Shown: positions 26,570-35,091 of the stretch, one piece after another
How positions within the stretch are numbered: the stretch's first letter is position 1
Layout: each line of letters begins with the position of its first letter
Assembly (NCBI RefSeq): GCF_024129355.1
Contig: NZ_JAMXXP010000015.1
Span: forward strand, 1-64,000
From: Acinetobacter lwoffii
Lineage (GTDB): Bacteria > Pseudomonadota > Gammaproteobacteria > Pseudomonadales > Moraxellaceae
Length of the DNA: 64,000 bases
Direction of reading: 5' to 3'
Translations under genes and position numbers: made by a program
Notes under the pieces: model-generated
Databases searched by the model: none
What the model was told of the DNA's origin: nothing
Seen by the model: the letters and a program-made list of their open reading frames with translations, nothing else

Positions 26570-28252
26570 ATGAGCAGTCAGCCATGGATGGAAGAATATA
26601 AAAAGTGGAATATCAATCCGGAGTTTACCCGGCCAGATCCTGAAAAAACCCTGAGCACGACAATTGCTGAGAATTTGGTGAAATTTCAGGATAAAACGGC
26701 ATTTTTTTATCTGGATCGCAAGTTCAGCTATCACGATATCGATGTGTATAGCCAGAAACTGGCAAGCTATTTACAGAGTCTTGGGCTGACTGCTGGCAGC
26801 CGTATTGCGGTGATGTTACCGAATATTATTCAATATCCAATCGCTACTTTTGCAATTATTCGGGCCGGTTATGTGCTGGTCAATGTCAACCCCATGTACA
26901 CCCAGCGCGAGCTCTATCATCAGCTACAGGATTCAGGTGCAGAAGCCTTGATTATCCTTGGACAGACTTTGGAGCAATTAACAGCATTAGAGGAATGTCC
27001 TCAACTCAAATATGTCATTTCAACGCATCCGCTGGATTTTATTCAAGAGCAGCCAAGTACTATTTATAGTCAGGCAGCACAATATCCGGATAAACAGTTT
27101 TCTGACTTTAGACAGGCAATAAATCAGGTAGAGATTATTGATTTTGCACCGCCTGTACAGCATCAGGAAGATACGGTCATTCTGCAATACACGGGAGGTA
27201 CCACAGGTGTTTCTAAAGGCGCAGAACTGAGCCATCGCAATATTTTATTTAATATCGCCCAGAACAGTACCGTGTTTATCAGCCATTTTGGTGATCGCTA
27301 TGCCGCTGAAAATGAATATGTATTCTGTGCTTTGCCACTGTATCACATTTATGGATTTACCATCTGCCTGTTCAGTTATGGTTTAAGCCGTGGTTTTGCC
27401 AATGTCTTGATTCCAAATCCGAGAGATCTGGATGCTTTGGTGGATCAATACCAGAAACATCCACCGACCGTTTTTCCGGGTGTGAATACCATGTTTAATG
27501 CCTTGGCGCATCATTCACGTTTCCGTGAGCTGGATCATTCACGCCTGAAAACCACAACCGGCGGAGGAGCATCTATTCTGAAAAATACGGCAGAGTTATG
27601 GCATGAGGTTACAGGCTGCCAGATTTATGAAGGCTACGGACTTTCTGAAACCTCACCAACTGCAACTTTTAACCCTCCTTTAAGCCGGCGATTTAGTGGC
27701 ACGATTGGCTTGCCATTGGCAGGGACTGAAATTCTGATTCTGAATGATGAAGGAAAACCTGTAGAACTTAATCAGGCTGGAGAAATCGCCATACGTGGTC
27801 CACAGGTGATGAAAGGATACTGGCAGCAACCGGAAGCAACAGCACAGGTATTTACCAAAGATGGATTCTTCCTGACAGGTGATATCGGTTGTATGGATGA
27901 ACAGGGCTATATCACCATTCTGGACCGCAAAAAAGACATGATTCTGGTCTCCGGATTTAATGTTTATCCCAATGAGCTGGAAGGCGTGCTGTCCAAACAC
28001 CCTAAAATACTGGAATGTGCAGTGATTGGTATTGATGATGAAAAATCTGGACAGGTACCCAAGGCATTTATTGTGAAACAGGATGAAACTCTAACCCAAG
28101 ATGAAATCATGACTTATCTGAAGCAGCAACTGACCAGTTATAAATTGCCGAAATACATTGAATTTGTGTTCGAACTACCAAAGTCTGCAGTAGGCAAAAT
28201 TCTGCGTCGTGAACTGCCTCGTACTGTTCAGCCCAGCGCTAAGGCCTGTTAA
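26570..28252 (+). CDS. AMP-forming acyl-CoA ligase, FadD-like
   Basis: The 560-residue adenylate-forming enzyme has the ATP loop YTGGTTGVSKGAELSH, YEGYGLSETSP, the hinge region GDIGCMDEQGYITILDRKKD and the catalytic lysine near the end (SAVGKILRREL). It activates a carboxylic acid to its CoA ester through an acyl-AMP intermediate. Long-chain FadD proteins have this length and pattern. CAGGAG lies just upstream of the start. It is 88 bp from the monooxygenase gene, so an acid released by the monooxygenase/hydrolase pair could be its substrate. Confidence 0.83.
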   Translation: MSSQPWMEEYKKWNINPEFTRPDPEKTLSTTIAENLVKFQDKTAFFYLDRKFSYHDIDVYSQKLASYLQSLGLTAGSRIAVMLPNIIQYPIATFAIIRAGYVLVNVNPMYTQRELYHQLQDSGAEALIILGQTLEQLTALEECPQLKYVISTHPLDFIQEQPSTIYSQAAQYPDKQFSDFRQAINQVEIIDFAPPVQHQEDTVILQYTGGTTGVSKGAELSHRNILFNIAQNSTVFISHFGDRYAAENEYVFCALPLYHIYGFTICLFSYGLSRGFANVLIPNPRDLDALVDQYQKHPPTVFPGVNTMFNALAHHSRFRELDHSRLKTTTGGGASILKNTAELWHEVTGCQIYEGYGLSETSPTATFNPPLSRRFSGTIGLPLAGTEILILNDEGKPVELNQAGEIAIRGPQVMKGYWQQPEATAQVFTKDGFFLTGDIGCMDEQGYITILDRKKDMILVSGFNVYPNELEGVLSKHPKILECAVIGIDDEKSGQVPKAFIVKQDETLTQDEIMTYLKQQLTSYKLPKYIEFVFELPKSAVGKILRRELPRTVQPSAKAC

Positions 28253-28281
28253 GGAATGATCTAATCCATTATCTTTAAAAT

Positions 28282-28309
28282 AAAAAAGGAATCGCAAGAT
28301 TCCTTTTTT
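28282..28309. terminator. Bidirectional terminator between the ligase and CaiB-type genes
   Basis: AAAAAAGGAATC-GCAA-GATTCCTTTTTT is a 12-bp perfect stem with A and T runs on the two sides, serving both converging genes. Confidence 0.92.
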
Positions 28310-28322
28310 ACTGCTTGCAGGC

Positions 28323-29546
28323 TTATCGCTGCTGGATAACTTTTTTGCTTTTCAGTTCTTCCATTTCAGCAGAACTTAAATATTGACTCAAAATGGCATC
28401 AGTATCTTCACCCAGACAAGGTGGGGCCTTTTTATATTCTACCGGTGTCTTGGAGAGTTTAATCGGTGAACCGATTGAGGTGTAATCTTCACGTAAAGTA
28501 TGCGGCATCTGAATCACCATATCGCGTGCCAATACCTGTTCTTCTTGCAAAGTCTGTTTCAGGTCATTGATCATTCCTACCGGCACTTTAACCGCATGGA
28601 TTAAATCCACCCAGGTTTTTGCCGGTCTAGTATAGAAATGAGCCTGTAGAACTATGGTCAATTCTTCACGATGTGTAACACGTCCAGAATTTTTTAAGAA
28701 GCGAGGATCTTCTGCCACCTTAGCCAGACCAACGGCCTGACACAAAGCTTTAAATTGCAGATCATTACCACAGGCAATAATAAATTCACCTTTCTGGGCT
28801 TTAAACACCTGATAGGGCACAATATTGGCATGTGCATTTCCGAAGCGACCGGGGACTTTGCCTGAGGTGAGATAATTCATGGCCAGAACAGAGAGGGAAG
28901 CGACCTGGGTATCTAACAGCGCCATATCAATATACTGACCTTCACCGGTTTTCTCACGGGACAACAAAGCCGCCTGAATGGCAATTGCGGCATATAAGCC
29001 GGTGGTCAAATCGGCAAAGGCCAGACCTGCTTTTTGCGGGCCACCACCGGGCAAGTCATCACGTTCGCCAGTGACACTCATCATGCCGCCCATTCCCTGA
29101 ACGATAAAATCATAGCCCGGCTCTTGAGCACGCGGACCGTTCTGGCCAAAACCGGTAATAGAACAATATACCAGTCGCGGATTTAGCTGACTCATACTTT
29201 CATAATCCAGCCCATATCGTTTCAACGAACCGGCTTTATAGTTTTCAATGACTACATCACTCTGTTCAGCAAGTTTTTTGATAATACTTTGACCTTCAGG
29301 TGTAGATAAATCGATTGCAACCGAATGCTTGCCACGGTTGGCTGACAGGTAATAAGCCGATTCATGGGTATCTTGCTGGTGATTGTTTTTAAGCCAAGGT
29401 GGTCCCCAGATACGGGTATCATCCCCATGATCCGGTTTTTCAATCTTGATCACTTCTGCACCCAGATCAGCCAGAATCTGGCTACACCAGGGCCCAGCCA
29501 AAATCCGGCTTAAATCCAGTACACGAAATCCTGTTAAGGCACCCAT
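28323..29546 (-). CDS. CaiB/BaiF-type (family III) CoA-transferase
   Basis: The 407-residue protein starts GALTGFRVLDLSRILAGPW, the usual opening of family III CoA-transferases, and continues with IKIEKPDHGDDTR. The catalytic aspartate is in GLAFADLTTGLYAA. It transfers CoA between acids, commonly from succinyl-CoA, without the covalent glutamate route of the DcaIJ type. I place the start at 29546 (GGGAGC upstream) rather than at 29633, which would add a non-conserved lead. It is divergent from the AAHS transporter at 29903 with one operator copy between. It gives the region an alternative, ATP-free route of acid activation. Confidence 0.82.
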   Translation of the reverse strand: MGALTGFRVLDLSRILAGPWCSQILADLGAEVIKIEKPDHGDDTRIWGPPWLKNNHQQDTHESAYYLSANRGKHSVAIDLSTPEGQSIIKKLAEQSDVVIENYKAGSLKRYGLDYESMSQLNPRLVYCSITGFGQNGPRAQEPGYDFIVQGMGGMMSVTGERDDLPGGGPQKAGLAFADLTTGLYAAIAIQAALLSREKTGEGQYIDMALLDTQVASLSVLAMNYLTSGKVPGRFGNAHANIVPYQVFKAQKGEFIIACGNDLQFKALCQAVGLAKVAEDPRFLKNSGRVTHREELTIVLQAHFYTRPAKTWVDLIHAVKVPVGMINDLKQTLQEEQVLARDMVIQMPHTLREDYTSIGSPIKLSKTPVEYKKAPPCLGEDTDAILSQYLSSAEMEELKSKKVIQQR

Positions 29547-29902
29547 TATTACGCTCCCTGTTCGATCATATTCAAATGACATATCGTTCTTATCCCTCTT
29601 TTTAAAGCTATATGAAAATGAAAGAACAATCAACTTTATGATAATAAATTTCGTATAACAAAATAAAACATCTAAAATGATGAATATTCATCTTATTTTC
29701 TTTAGCCTGATGCAAATATAAGTATGAACGAAGAACAAGAGGTCACTGATAAAAAGGAAAAAGCGATCTCCCAGACAGGATTAAAAAAGGAGTCAATCAA
29801 GTGAATTAAAAACGGATTAGCCTTAAAGCATATTCATTAGCGGAATAGCTTTAAATATAAAAGATCATGAAAACCTAAGGATAGGAAAACAGAGATTTAA
29901 AT
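29547..29902. other. Divergent intergenic region with one operator copy
   Basis: About 355 bp with no gene. It holds one DcaR-type palindrome (29649). The rest is AT-rich, and I see no further structure. Confidence 0.5.
29649..29663. promoter_or_regulatory. DcaR-type operator between the CoA-transferase and AAHS transporter genes
   Basis: TTTCGTATAACAAAA keeps the left arm fully and half of the right arm. Confidence 0.5.
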
Positions 29903-31174
29903 ATGACGGATTTAGCGAGAGAATTAGAAAAGATTAAACCTACGACCAAACGAACGCAGCAAATTGCTTTTATTTTCGCCTTTCTGGCTTTACTGGTAGA
30001 TGGCGCGGACATGTTGCTGCTGTCTTTCAGTTTAAATAGCCTGAAAGCAGAGTTTGGTCTCAGTAATCTGCAGGCCGGTACACTAGGCAGTTTTACCTTA
30101 GCAGGTATGGCGATTGGTGGCTTTATAGGTGGCTGGGCCTGTGACCGTCTGGGCCGTGTACGTACCGTAGTCATTTCGATTCTGGTATTTTCCATATTGA
30201 CCGCAGCCTTAGGCTTTGCACAGAACTTTGAACAATTTGCTGTTTTACGCTTTCTTTCTGCCTTTGGCATAGGCTCTTTATATATTGCAGCCAATACGCT
30301 CATGGCTGAATATGTTTCAACTGAATATCGCACCACGGTTTTAGGTACCTTACAGGCAGGATGGACCGTCGGTTATATTGTGGCCACTGTACTGGCAGGC
30401 TGGATCATTCCAGAATATGGCTGGCGAACCCTGTTTTTTATTGCCATTATTCCCTCGGTTATGGCGATTTTTATCCAGAAACTGGTTCCTGAGCCAGAAT
30501 CCTGGCAGCGTGCACGTTTGCAGCGTCTATATGCCCCAGCTGAAATCACAGCACAGCAACCCGCCAAAAAAAGCACAGTCAAAGAGATTTTCGCGGATCC
30601 TGCGAATCGCAGAATGTTTATTTTGTGGATCTTTACGGCCGGTTTTCTGCAGTTTGGCTATTACGGTGTAAATAACTGGATGCCTGCTTATCTAGAATCT
30701 GAATTACACATGAACTTTAAATCAATGGCGGGTTATATGATCGGGACTTATGTCGCCATGATTTTTGGTAAAGTTCTGGCCGGCTTTGCTGCAGACCGTT
30801 TAGGTCGACGCGCCGTTTTCTCGTTTGGCGCGATTGGTACGGCAATTTTCCTACCGGTAATTGTGCTGTTCAACACCCCGGATAATATTGCCTATCTGCT
30901 GATTTTCTTCGGCTTCCTATATGGCATTCCATATGCGATTAATGCCACATATATGACTGAAAGCTTTGCGACATCGATCCGTGGTACAGCAGTCGGTGGT
31001 GCTTATAATGCAGGTCGTATTGGGGCCATGTTTGCACCTGCGATTATTGGCGCGGCAGCTAGCGGTGGTTCAATTGGTCTAGGCTTCCTGATTATGGGCG
31101 GTGCTTATTTCTTATGTGGGGCAGTGTCCGGGATTTTCATCAAAGACCGTCAATACGATCCACAAAAAGCATAA
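29903..31174 (+). CDS. MFS transporter, AAHS family (third paralogue)
   Basis: The 423-residue protein has 12 predicted TM segments, with DGADMLLLSFSL in TM1, GGWACDRLGRVRT in loop 2-3 and the same C-terminal IKDRQYDPQKA as the other two AAHS proteins here. It is next to the BadR/BadH/BadI/AliAB genes and divergent from the CaiB-type gene, so cyclohexanecarboxylate or a related alicyclic acid is a likely substrate by context. A bidirectional terminator follows. Confidence 0.8.
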   Translation: MTDLARELEKIKPTTKRTQQIAFIFAFLALLVDGADMLLLSFSLNSLKAEFGLSNLQAGTLGSFTLAGMAIGGFIGGWACDRLGRVRTVVISILVFSILTAALGFAQNFEQFAVLRFLSAFGIGSLYIAANTLMAEYVSTEYRTTVLGTLQAGWTVGYIVATVLAGWIIPEYGWRTLFFIAIIPSVMAIFIQKLVPEPESWQRARLQRLYAPAEITAQQPAKKSTVKEIFADPANRRMFILWIFTAGFLQFGYYGVNNWMPAYLESELHMNFKSMAGYMIGTYVAMIFGKVLAGFAADRLGRRAVFSFGAIGTAIFLPVIVLFNTPDNIAYLLIFFGFLYGIPYAINATYMTESFATSIRGTAVGGAYNAGRIGAMFAPAIIGAAASGGSIGLGFLIMGGAYFLCGAVSGIFIKDRQYDPQKA

Positions 31175-31184
31175 TTTCAACTTC

Positions 31185-31215
31185 AAAAAAAGAGCCTGAA
31201 TACAGGCTCTTTTTT
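31185..31215. terminator. Bidirectional terminator between the transporter and MarR genes
   Basis: AGAGCCTG-AATA-CAGGCTCT with flanking A6 and T5 forms a long stem suitable for both converging genes. Confidence 0.92.
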
Positions 31216-31248
31216 ATACTCTTCAATTAAAGCTGAATTTCTATTTGT

Positions 31249-31752
31249 TTATTCCTGATCTGCTTCTTTATGCAGATGAATACTTTTCAAACCATCATTT
31301 ACTTTATTGAGCAGATGAATCAGGGTAATCACATCATCAAAAGCCAGTTTATTTAAGGCCTGTCCATAAAACTCAAAAAAATCATCCTGCAGACTATCCC
31401 AGGTCTGAAAACCTTCAGTGGTGAGTGCAACAATTTTGGCACGTCGATCCTGCTCATTGATCACTCGCTCTACCAGTCCATCACGTTCCAGTCTTTTTAA
31501 TACGGCATCCAGATTTTGTCGGCTTACCCCCAGATATTCGGTCAGATCTGAAAAAGACATTCCTGATTTAACTTTTGGACGGGACAGGGCACCCAGCACT
31601 GCCCAATGTACTGGAGATATTTTTAGCTCATTGAGGCACTTGCGGTCCAGGCTGTTGCCCACCTGAAACAGCCGGAAAAAAAGCCGGTTATGAGCAGAAT
31701 ATAAGGATTGATCATATTTTTTTGACAACGTATCACTCACAATATTGGACAT
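31249..31752 (-). CDS. badR: MarR-family regulator, BadR-like
   Basis: The 167-residue MarR protein has a winged helix at about residues 50-115 (FSDLTEYLGVSRQNLDAVLKRLE, then the wing with DRRAKIVALT). In R. palustris the MarR-type BadR represses the badHI-aliAB genes, with 2-ketocyclohexanecarboxyl-CoA-type inducers. Here the gene is divergent from badH and the same gene set, which supports the name. The start is uncertain: ATG 31752 has GAGG directly against it, and a longer TTG-initiated form to 31809 is possible. Confidence 0.72.
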   Translation of the reverse strand: MSNIVSDTLSKKYDQSLYSAHNRLFFRLFQVGNSLDRKCLNELKISPVHWAVLGALSRPKVKSGMSFSDLTEYLGVSRQNLDAVLKRLERDGLVERVINEQDRRAKIVALTTEGFQTWDSLQDDFFEFYGQALNKLAFDDVITLIHLLNKVNDGLKSIHLHKEADQE

Positions 31753-32110
31753 CCTCAAAACTGAAATAGCCGAGCCGCGCAGAGTATAACCTATCGCTTT
31801 TTCGCACAAACCAGTTTCTATTATAATTTGATTTAAAAATCATAGTGTTTTTGCAGAAATTTTCCTATTTAAATTCTGAGTCAATCAGTTTTATGGTTTG
31901 GAAATCTCTCTTTTTCTCCTCACTTCCATTGCGCTCACTCGTCAAATATCTAAGGTTTTTTTCCTAATTTTAAAGGAATAAATTATCTGTCATGCAAAAG
32001 ACATAATTTGGCCCTAGAGTGAAGTCGGATTCAAATTAATCTAAAGCCAAAAAACAATATAGGTCAATACATTGAATAATTAAAAATATTAAGTTAATGA
32101 TAAATATATA

Positions 32111-32133
32111 AATAATAATTTATAATTATTATT
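32111..32133. promoter_or_regulatory. Palindromic candidate operator for the BadR-like regulator
   Basis: AATAATAATT-TAT-AATTATTATT is a perfect 10-3-10 palindrome 13 bp upstream of the -35 element. MarR proteins bind AT-rich palindromes of about this size. Low base complexity reduces its weight. Confidence 0.45.
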
Positions 32134-32146
32134 TTATGTAAATGCA

Positions 32147-32175
32147 TTGACATAAATTCAATCTCTTTCTATTTT
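32147..32175 (+). promoter_or_regulatory. Candidate sigma-70 promoter of badH
   Basis: TTGACA, then 17 bp, then TATTTT. The -35 hexamer is perfect, the spacing ideal and the -10 is 4/6. It lies about 70 bp before the badH start. Confidence 0.55.
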
Positions 32176-32243
32176 AGATAAAACACACCGAATTAAAACA
32201 ACAGCCAATTAAATTCGACAACAAAATAGCGTAGGGATGAGCA

Positions 32244-33008
32244 ATGAAAGGACTAAAAGACATGGTTGTGATTGTGACAGGCGGAGCAGGCGGAATTGGT
32301 TCAGCCACTTGCCGACGTCTGGCAGAGGAAGGCGCCAAAGTTGCCATTTTCGATATGAATCTGGAAGCGGCTGAAAAGCTGGCAAATGAAATCAATCAAT
32401 ATGGTCAGGCACTGGCAATTCAGTGTGATATTACCCAAATGGACGTGGTTGAGCAGGCGGTTCAAAAAACCAAAACTGAACTCGGTCCAATTGATGGACT
32501 GGTCAACAATGCCGGCTGGGATATTTTTAAACCTTTTGTTAAAACCAATCCGCAGGAATGGGAAAAGCTGATCCAGATCAATCTGGTTGGTATGTTGAAT
32601 ACACACTTTGCTGTGCTGAAAGGCATGGTAGAACGTAATTCCGGCAGTATTGTCAATATTGCCTCGGATGCAGCCCGGGTCGGTTCTTCAGGTGAAGCAG
32701 TCTACGCGGCCTGTAAAGGCGGCTTGTTATCTTTCTCTAAAACGCTAGCACGTGAGCATTCACGTCATAACATCAAAATTAATGTGATTTGCCCGGGACC
32801 TACCGATACGGCTTTGCTTGCAGGCGTGACTGAAGGCGCATCAAATCCGGAAAAATTACGTGAAGCCTTTATTCGTGCCATTCCACTGGGTCGTTTGGGG
32901 CAACCGGATGATTTGGCTTCTGCGATTGCTTTCTTTTTAAGTGATGATGCCAGCTTTATTACCGGGCAGGTGTTGAGTGTTTCCGGTGGTTTAACCATGA
33001 GTGGTTAA
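32244..33008 (+). CDS. badH: 2-hydroxycyclohexanecarboxyl-CoA dehydrogenase (BadH-like SDR)
   Basis: The 254-residue short-chain dehydrogenase has TGGAGGIGSATCRRL (NAD), NNAGWDIFKPF (the NNAG motif followed by a BadH-type WDIFKPF) and the catalytic Ser/Tyr/Lys in SDAARVGSSGEAVYAACKGG. It ends FITGQVLSVSGGLTMSG. These stretches match my recollection of R. palustris BadH closely. The reaction is NAD-dependent oxidation of 2-hydroxycyclohexane-1-carboxyl-CoA to 2-ketocyclohexane-1-carboxyl-CoA, the step before ring cleavage. It is the first gene of badH-badI-aliB-aliA and has a good ribosome site (GGGATGAGCA). Confidence 0.88.
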   Translation: MKGLKDMVVIVTGGAGGIGSATCRRLAEEGAKVAIFDMNLEAAEKLANEINQYGQALAIQCDITQMDVVEQAVQKTKTELGPIDGLVNNAGWDIFKPFVKTNPQEWEKLIQINLVGMLNTHFAVLKGMVERNSGSIVNIASDAARVGSSGEAVYAACKGGLLSFSKTLAREHSRHNIKINVICPGPTDTALLAGVTEGASNPEKLREAFIRAIPLGRLGQPDDLASAIAFFLSDDASFITGQVLSVSGGLTMSG

Positions 33009-33084
33009 GTGAAAAGCACATCAACCCATAATAGTTTTCAAGAATTAAACCAGATCGATAAAAACAGTACAGGATGTAAAGAAA

Positions 33085-33867
33085 ATGAATTTTGAAGATA
33101 TCTTATATGAAGTTAAGAACGGTGTTGCCTGGATCACGATTAACCGTCCGGAAAAAATGAATGCTTTCCGTGGTACCACCTGTGACGAGCTGATCAAGGC
33201 ATTAAATAAAGCAGGTTATGACCGTAACGTGGGCGCAATTGTGCTGGCAGGCGCGGGTGAGAAGGCTTTTTGTACCGGTGGTGACCAGTCCGCGCATGAT
33301 GGCAATTATGATGGCCGCGGCACGATCGGTTTGCCAATGGAAGAGTTGCATACCGCCATCCGCGATGTACCTAAACCGGTAATTGCACGCGTACAAGGCT
33401 ATGCCATTGGCGGTGGCAATGTGCTGGCAACCATTTGTGATTTGACCATCTGTTCAGATAAAGCGATTTTTGGTCAGGTTGGTCCGAAAATGGGATCGGT
33501 TGATCCGGGCTATGGCACGGCATTTTTAGCGCGTGTGGTAGGTGAAAAGAAAGCCCGTGAAATCTGGTATATGTGCCGTCGTTATTCTGGTCAGGAAGCT
33601 GTAGAAATGGGTCTGGCGAATAAATGCGTACCGGCCGATCAACTGGATGACGAAGTGCAGGCTTGGGCAGAAGAAATCTGTCAGCGTAGTCCGACTGCCA
33701 TAGCAATTGCCAAACGTAGTTTCAATATGGATACCGCACATCAGGCGGGTATTGCTGGCATGGGCATGTATGCGCTGAAACTTTATTACGATACTGAGGA
33801 GTCTCGTGAGGGAGTCAATGCACTGAAAGAAAAACGTCAGCCTGAATTCCGTAAATATGCCAAATAA
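33085..33867 (+). CDS. badI: 2-ketocyclohexanecarboxyl-CoA hydrolase (BadI-like)
   Basis: The 260-residue crotonase-family protein has the same length as R. palustris BadI. It contains FCTGGDQSAHDGNYDGRG, VQGYAIGGGNVLA, GQVGPKMGSVDPGYG and NMDTAHQAGIAGM, all diagnostic of the BadI/MenB branch rather than enoyl-CoA hydratases. BadI opens the ring of 2-ketocyclohexanecarboxyl-CoA hydrolytically to give pimelyl-CoA. It lies 76 bp after badH and 12 bp before the aliB homologue. MenB (dihydroxynaphthoyl-CoA synthase) is the main alternative, but the neighbours and motif details fit BadI much better. Confidence 0.92.
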   Translation: MNFEDILYEVKNGVAWITINRPEKMNAFRGTTCDELIKALNKAGYDRNVGAIVLAGAGEKAFCTGGDQSAHDGNYDGRGTIGLPMEELHTAIRDVPKPVIARVQGYAIGGGNVLATICDLTICSDKAIFGQVGPKMGSVDPGYGTAFLARVVGEKKAREIWYMCRRYSGQEAVEMGLANKCVPADQLDDEVQAWAEEICQRSPTAIAIAKRSFNMDTAHQAGIAGMGMYALKLYYDTEESREGVNALKEKRQPEFRKYAK

Positions 33868-33879
33868 GGAGACTGATCC

Positions 33880-35037
33880 ATGAAAAAGAATCCTTATATC
33901 ACTGAAGAACTCGAGTTTTTGGCAGAAACCGCTGATAAATTTGCCCAAAAATATATTGCTCCCGGTTTTCTGGAACGTGACCAAAGCCGAGTTTTTGACC
34001 GTGATCTGGTCAAAAAGATGGGTGAAATGGGTTTTATTGCACCTGAACTACCGGAACAATACGGCGGTCAGAGCATGGGCAGACTGGCTGCCGGAATTAT
34101 CCATGAAGCGATTGCCAAGGCGGATTTAAGTTTCTCCTATATCAACCTGCTTGCTTCCCTAAATGGGCAGATTCTGGCCGAACATGGTCAGCCTGAAGTA
34201 GTTGAGCCTTGGCTGAAAAAACTCACTGCAGGCGAGGCTATCTTTTCGATTGCCTTGACCGAGCCGCGAGGCGGTTCTGATGCAGCCAACTTGCGTTTAA
34301 AGATTGAACGGGATGGCGACGAATATGTCATTAATGGCGAAAAGACCTCAATTTCTGCGGCCGATCAGGCAGATGCTTCGGTGGTTTTTGGCCGCACTGG
34401 CGCCAATGAAGATGGTGCGCATGGCGTGACAGCGCTCTTGGTTCCGATGAATTTACCGGGCATCAGTACCACACGTTTTGACTGTCATGGTCAGCGCGCG
34501 ATCGGTCGCGGTTCAATCTTTTTTGACAATGTTCGCGTACCCGTAAATCATCGTCTAGGGGATGAAAACAAAGGTTTTGTGCAGGTGATGCAGGGCTTTG
34601 ATTTTTCACGCGCACTGATTGGCTTGCAGGTTTTGGCCGTTGCCCGGGTGAGTCTGGATGAAGCCTGGGAATACGCCGCCCAACGTGAAGCTTTTGGTCA
34701 GCCATTGACTGCTTTTCAGGGAGTTTCACATCCACTGGCAGAATACGAAACCCAGGTTGAGGCTGCACGCTTACTTTGCCTGCAAACCTTATGGCTCAAG
34801 GACAATCATCTGCCACATACCTCTGAAGCAGGCATGTGTAAATGGTGGGGGCCAAAACTGGCCTATGATGTAATTCATCAATGTCTGCTGACTTTTGGTC
34901 ATGCCGGTTATGACCGTGGTGTGATGGAACAGCGGATGCGTGATGTACTGGGCTTTCAGATTGGCGATGGAACAGCCCAGATCATGAAAACGATTATTGC
35001 GCGGCATAAGGCAGGACGTAAGGCTGTTCCTGCTTAA
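33880..35037 (+). CDS. aliB: Cyclohexanecarboxyl-CoA dehydrogenase (AliB-like acyl-CoA dehydrogenase)
   Basis: The 385-residue acyl-CoA dehydrogenase has ALTEPRGGSDAANLRL, GEKTSISAADQADASVVFGR and QREAFGQPLTAFQGVSHPLA. The C-terminal base position reads IGDGTAQIMKTIIARH, so the usual catalytic YEG is replaced by GDG and the active base may differ. By context with badHI and aliA it would oxidise cyclohexanecarboxyl-CoA to cyclohex-1-ene-1-carboxyl-CoA, feeding ETF. The start at 33880 has GGAG upstream. A different alicyclic or branched substrate cannot be excluded. Confidence 0.82.
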   Translation: MKKNPYITEELEFLAETADKFAQKYIAPGFLERDQSRVFDRDLVKKMGEMGFIAPELPEQYGGQSMGRLAAGIIHEAIAKADLSFSYINLLASLNGQILAEHGQPEVVEPWLKKLTAGEAIFSIALTEPRGGSDAANLRLKIERDGDEYVINGEKTSISAADQADASVVFGRTGANEDGAHGVTALLVPMNLPGISTTRFDCHGQRAIGRGSIFFDNVRVPVNHRLGDENKGFVQVMQGFDFSRALIGLQVLAVARVSLDEAWEYAAQREAFGQPLTAFQGVSHPLAEYETQVEAARLLCLQTLWLKDNHLPHTSEAGMCKWWGPKLAYDVIHQCLLTFGHAGYDRGVMEQRMRDVLGFQIGDGTAQIMKTIIARHKAGRKAVPA

Positions 35038-35091
35038 GGAAAATAAGCCCAAACCTGAATATGATAATTATAAAGAATGAGGAGTAAGCGA

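Larger units (their letters stand above)
31753..32243. other. Divergent badR-badH promoter region
   Basis: About 490 bp with no gene. It includes a minus-strand TATAAT-like element near 31820, a perfect AT-rich palindrome at 32111 and a sigma-70-like promoter at 32147. All fit a MarR-controlled divergent promoter. Confidence 0.6.

Noticed and set aside
29875..30336. 153-codon open frame on the minus strand under the AAHS transporter
   Set aside because: It is the complement of a transmembrane-coding region, which often leaves long open frames; no independent evidence.
33526..33984. 152-codon open frame on the minus strand over badI/aliB
   Set aside because: It lies wholly opposite two strongly supported genes and has no ribosome site or recognisable motif.
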